Source: Prevotella sp. UBA2739
GTDB taxonomy: Bacteria > Bacteroidota > Bacteroidia > Bacteroidales > Bacteroidaceae
Direction: 5' to 3'
NCBI GenBank assembly: GCA_002353525.1
Contig: DEJV01000009.1
Span: 20,639 to 65,223 of the forward strand
Length of the DNA stretch: 44,585 bases
The notes beneath the pieces were generated by a model that was not told where the DNA came from, did no database searches, and was given only the letters and a program-made list of their open reading frames with translations. Position 1 is the stretch's first letter; each line of letters starts with the position of its first letter. Shown here one piece after another: positions 42,466 to 44,585 of this stretch. Made by a program: the position numbers and the translations under genes.

Positions 42466-43896
42466 TTATTCCACAGTACAGAAAATCTTATCAGAAGTCT
42501 TGCGCGTTGGATAGAGCTTAATGGTCTTACCCACAGCTCCGAGGTTCTTTCCGTTTGCAGCAAGGTCATCAATCTTCATTGAAGGCTCTACGCTGTCGTT
42601 TCCGCCAAGGTTGATACCCCATTCGTCATTGGCAGTAAACTTCCATCCGTTCGCATTCACTCCGGCATTAGTGATTACGTAGCAGTAGTTTTGTGCATCC
42701 CATGTCATCTGCTGCGCAGCATCGCCAGGGTTCCATCCGTTGAAGTCACCTACAAGGTTCATGTTGTTGATGCGAGTGCCCTTCAATGTATTGGTTGCAA
42801 GGTTGGCCTCAATGAAGTAGATGCCTTCACCGGCATTGGCCTTGATGTTGCCGCCGCCACCTTCTTCAAAGTCACCCGTTACTCCTCCAGAGAAGGTACC
42901 ATAATTAATCTCTGTACCCCAGTCTCCTGGAACCTTCTGGAACTTGAACTCGTTGCCCCAACCATTAGGATCAGCGCAATAGATATAGCCAGTGTAGACG
43001 CCGTTTTGGTCAGTGAGTGCCAACTTCTGTTCGGCCTGAGACCAACCGTCGGTAGCTCCGATGAAGTAGATAAACGGATTGAAAGCAATTTCCTCGTAGC
43101 TCCATGTCTGATCGAGCATATTGAAGTTCAAACGGATATACTTCGTACTGGCATCAATTCCGTCAATCTTGAAGTTGCCACCCACATTGTTGTAGTTGAA
43201 CTTTCCTTCATCACCGGCAGCCAAACAACCGCTCCAGTCACCTCCCAGACCATTGTCTGGAGTGGCCTTAAACTCAAGAGAGGTAGGATTGCCCAGGCTC
43301 TCCATATTGAGTGTACAGACAAAGACAGGATTTGCATAAGGATCATCTCCTCCGTTTGAGAGCAAGAAATCGGTGTTGTTGTTGTCCCAGCCGTTCATCG
43401 TACCCGTGAGATAGTAAGCAGAGGCAATTACAGGAGCCTGAGGCACTATCTGGAAAGTCACCTCACCGGCATTGATTTTCACTGCAGCACCGTTCTGAAT
43501 TGCATAGAGATACACCGTGCCAACTACTGTGCGGGTCTCAGGACGCTTGCCGTAGATGGAAGCAACATAATCAGAAAGGGCCTTACCCGACATTTTTCCG
43601 TCAACAGTTGCAGGAAGAACGGTACCATCGGCAAAAACAACCTCGGCTTTTACGAGCTCTACTCCTTCTGGCAGGGCTGTAGATGGAACCGTGAATGCCT
43701 GTACATCCAACTCATCGCTCACCTCCATAGCGTTGAGATCGATGACTGCGGTCTGCCCTGCAGAGAGGCCGGGCACAACCACGGCACCATCGGCTTCAGC
43801 CACCTTCAGACCAGCGAACTCGTTATCCTCAGGACCGCAAGCGGCCATGAACAAACCCGCAATAACGAGCATCAGAAATATTGATAACTTTTTCAT
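42466..43896 (-). CDS. SusF/SusE-like outer-membrane starch-binding lipoprotein
   Basis: A 476-residue lipoprotein with signal and lipobox (MLVIAGLFMAAC). An N-terminal Ig-like domain is followed by three modules with the recurring pattern YLTGTMNGWDNNNTDF, YFIGATDGWSQAEQKL and NLVGDFNGWNPGDA, each with a W-containing binding surface. That is the arrangement of SusE/SusF proteins, which hold starch at the cell surface without cutting it. It lies 35 bases downstream of a related truncated gene and upstream of the amylase, supporting α-glucan as ligand. Confidence 0.88.
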   Translation of the reverse strand: MKKLSIFLMLVIAGLFMAACGPEDNEFAGLKVAEADGAVVVPGLSAGQTAVIDLNAMEVSDELDVQAFTVPSTALPEGVELVKAEVVFADGTVLPATVDGKMSGKALSDYVASIYGKRPETRTVVGTVYLYAIQNGAAVKINAGEVTFQIVPQAPVIASAYYLTGTMNGWDNNNTDFLLSNGGDDPYANPVFVCTLNMESLGNPTSLEFKATPDNGLGGDWSGCLAAGDEGKFNYNNVGGNFKIDGIDASTKYIRLNFNMLDQTWSYEEIAFNPFIYFIGATDGWSQAEQKLALTDQNGVYTGYIYCADPNGWGNEFKFQKVPGDWGTEINYGTFSGGVTGDFEEGGGGNIKANAGEGIYFIEANLATNTLKGTRINNMNLVGDFNGWNPGDAAQQMTWDAQNYCYVITNAGVNANGWKFTANDEWGINLGGNDSVEPSMKIDDLAANGKNLGAVGKTIKLYPTRKTSDKIFCTVE

Positions 43897-43931
43897 TGTT
43901 CAGTTCTTTTATCGTATTAATGAATGAAATG

Positions 43932-44585
43932 TTATTCAACGGGCACCACACACATCTTGTTGGTGATATCGTTGATGTAGAAGCGGTAAGTACCCTTGGC
44001 ACACTTGATATTGTCGCCACCACCTACGCCGAGAGCTGCAAAGTTGTCGCTGCTGACCGTCCAAGTTGCACCCCAGTTGACGCCCCAATCGTGGTTAGCG
44101 CGGAACTTGAATTCTACATTATCGTGAGTGAAGGTGTGCTCAACATACCAGTTGTGAGGAGTCACTTGAACCATGTCGACATCGGCACTCCAGTCATCTG
44201 TCCAGTTACCAATGAGAGAGATCATGTCATACTCTGTAGGCTCTTGATTCTCCAGCTTCGTCCACGAGTAACTCATGTGGTGCTTGTCGAACGTGAAGGT
44301 GTAGTATTCAGCCGTCGGAGCTTTAATGGCACCGGCATCTGCCTGGATAATGGCTCCGGTTTCATCCTGTGTACCATCCTTGTCTTTTTCAACACAATAT
44401 GCATTTGCCCAAATTCCCAGATCTTCTTGTGCCCAAATCTTCAGGTTGGCTGGATTATCTCCGTCAACGAACTTAGAAGTGTAGGTATATACATCACCAC
44501 CTTCTGGATATAGGAGAGCAGTTAGTGCACCCTCAGCAGACCAACCAGGCAGAGCGCCAACCATATAGAACAACAACGCAGGAAC
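43932..44585 (-). CDS. SusE-like lipoprotein, 5' part beyond the window
   Basis: The frame is open to the right edge, and no signal peptide is seen, so only the C-terminal 217 residues or so are present. They include FYMVGALPGWSAEGALTALL and ISLIGNWTDDWSADVDMVQV, two modules of the kind found in the following SusF-like gene, and end FYINDITNKMCVVPVE. The likely role is surface starch binding. Upstream SusC, SusD and regulator genes are expected beyond the window. Confidence 0.82.
   Translation of the reverse strand, partial: VPALLFYMVGALPGWSAEGALTALLYPEGGDVYTYTSKFVDGDNPANLKIWAQEDLGIWANAYCVEKDKDGTQDETGAIIQADAGAIKAPTAEYYTFTFDKHHMSYSWTKLENQEPTEYDMISLIGNWTDDWSADVDMVQVTPHNWYVEHTFTHDNVEFKFRANHDWGVNWGATWTVSSDNFAALGVGGGDNIKCAKGTYRFYINDITNKMCVVPVE

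Overview
The window looks like part of a Bacteroidales chromosome, most like Prevotella or a close relative. The evidence is: SusC/SusD-type transport loci, many lipoproteins with a Cys directly after the signal peptide, promoters of the Bacteroidota form TTTG-N19-21-TAnnTTTG, a NigD-like protein, an epimerase-type threonine dehydrogenase, and rpmH lying divergent from efp. The genus is an inference. I saw no rRNA, tRNA, CRISPR array or insertion sequence.

Layout. 1-13.4 kb: an Ntn-hydrolase (minus strand), a TPR/AraC-type membrane regulator, and a Sus-like operon (SusC, SusD, zinc metallohydrolase lipoprotein, DUF4302 lipoprotein, BACON lipoprotein) with a C-terminal relic of a related lipoprotein at its end. 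It has hydrolases of amide or peptide type and no glycosidase. 13.4-15.8 kb: divergent kbl and tdh, the two steps of threonine to glycine plus acetyl-CoA. 15.8-20.6 kb: a minus-strand envelope operon (PASTA protein, RluD-type pseudouridine synthase, Ddl, acyltransferase, NigD-like). 21-25.6 kb: two tandem GH31 genes, the second broken by an in-frame TGA. 25.8-26.9 kb: rpmH and efp. 27.2-31.5 kb: a small lipoprotein, radC, a GT2 glycosyltransferase, then a MIP18-type Fe-S factor, a four-helix-bundle (S23-like) gene and lpxH. 31.6-33.9 kb: ackA and pta. 34-44.6 kb: a minus-strand glycan locus with SusE/SusF-like lipoproteins, a GH13 amylase and a GH53-GH35-GH2 galactan operon. Its upstream genes lie beyond the right edge.

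The least expected layer is repetitive DNA. One class is arrays of degenerate 7-bp units. Unit sequences differ from array to array, but the period stays at 7. Three arrays run from the stop codon of one gene to the start codon of the next, three lie inside coding sequences at linkers or loops, and a pair in inverted orientation brackets the four-helix-bundle gene. A compact gene-less copy of that bracket lies about 1 kb downstream. The second class is tandem 21-24-bp palindromic units in intergenic gaps; one array contains a G-C to C-G compensatory change. Promoter-bearing segments are also duplicated upstream of efp and of the PASTA operon. The heptamer arrays and the bracketed S23-like gene are the best candidates for an undescribed system.
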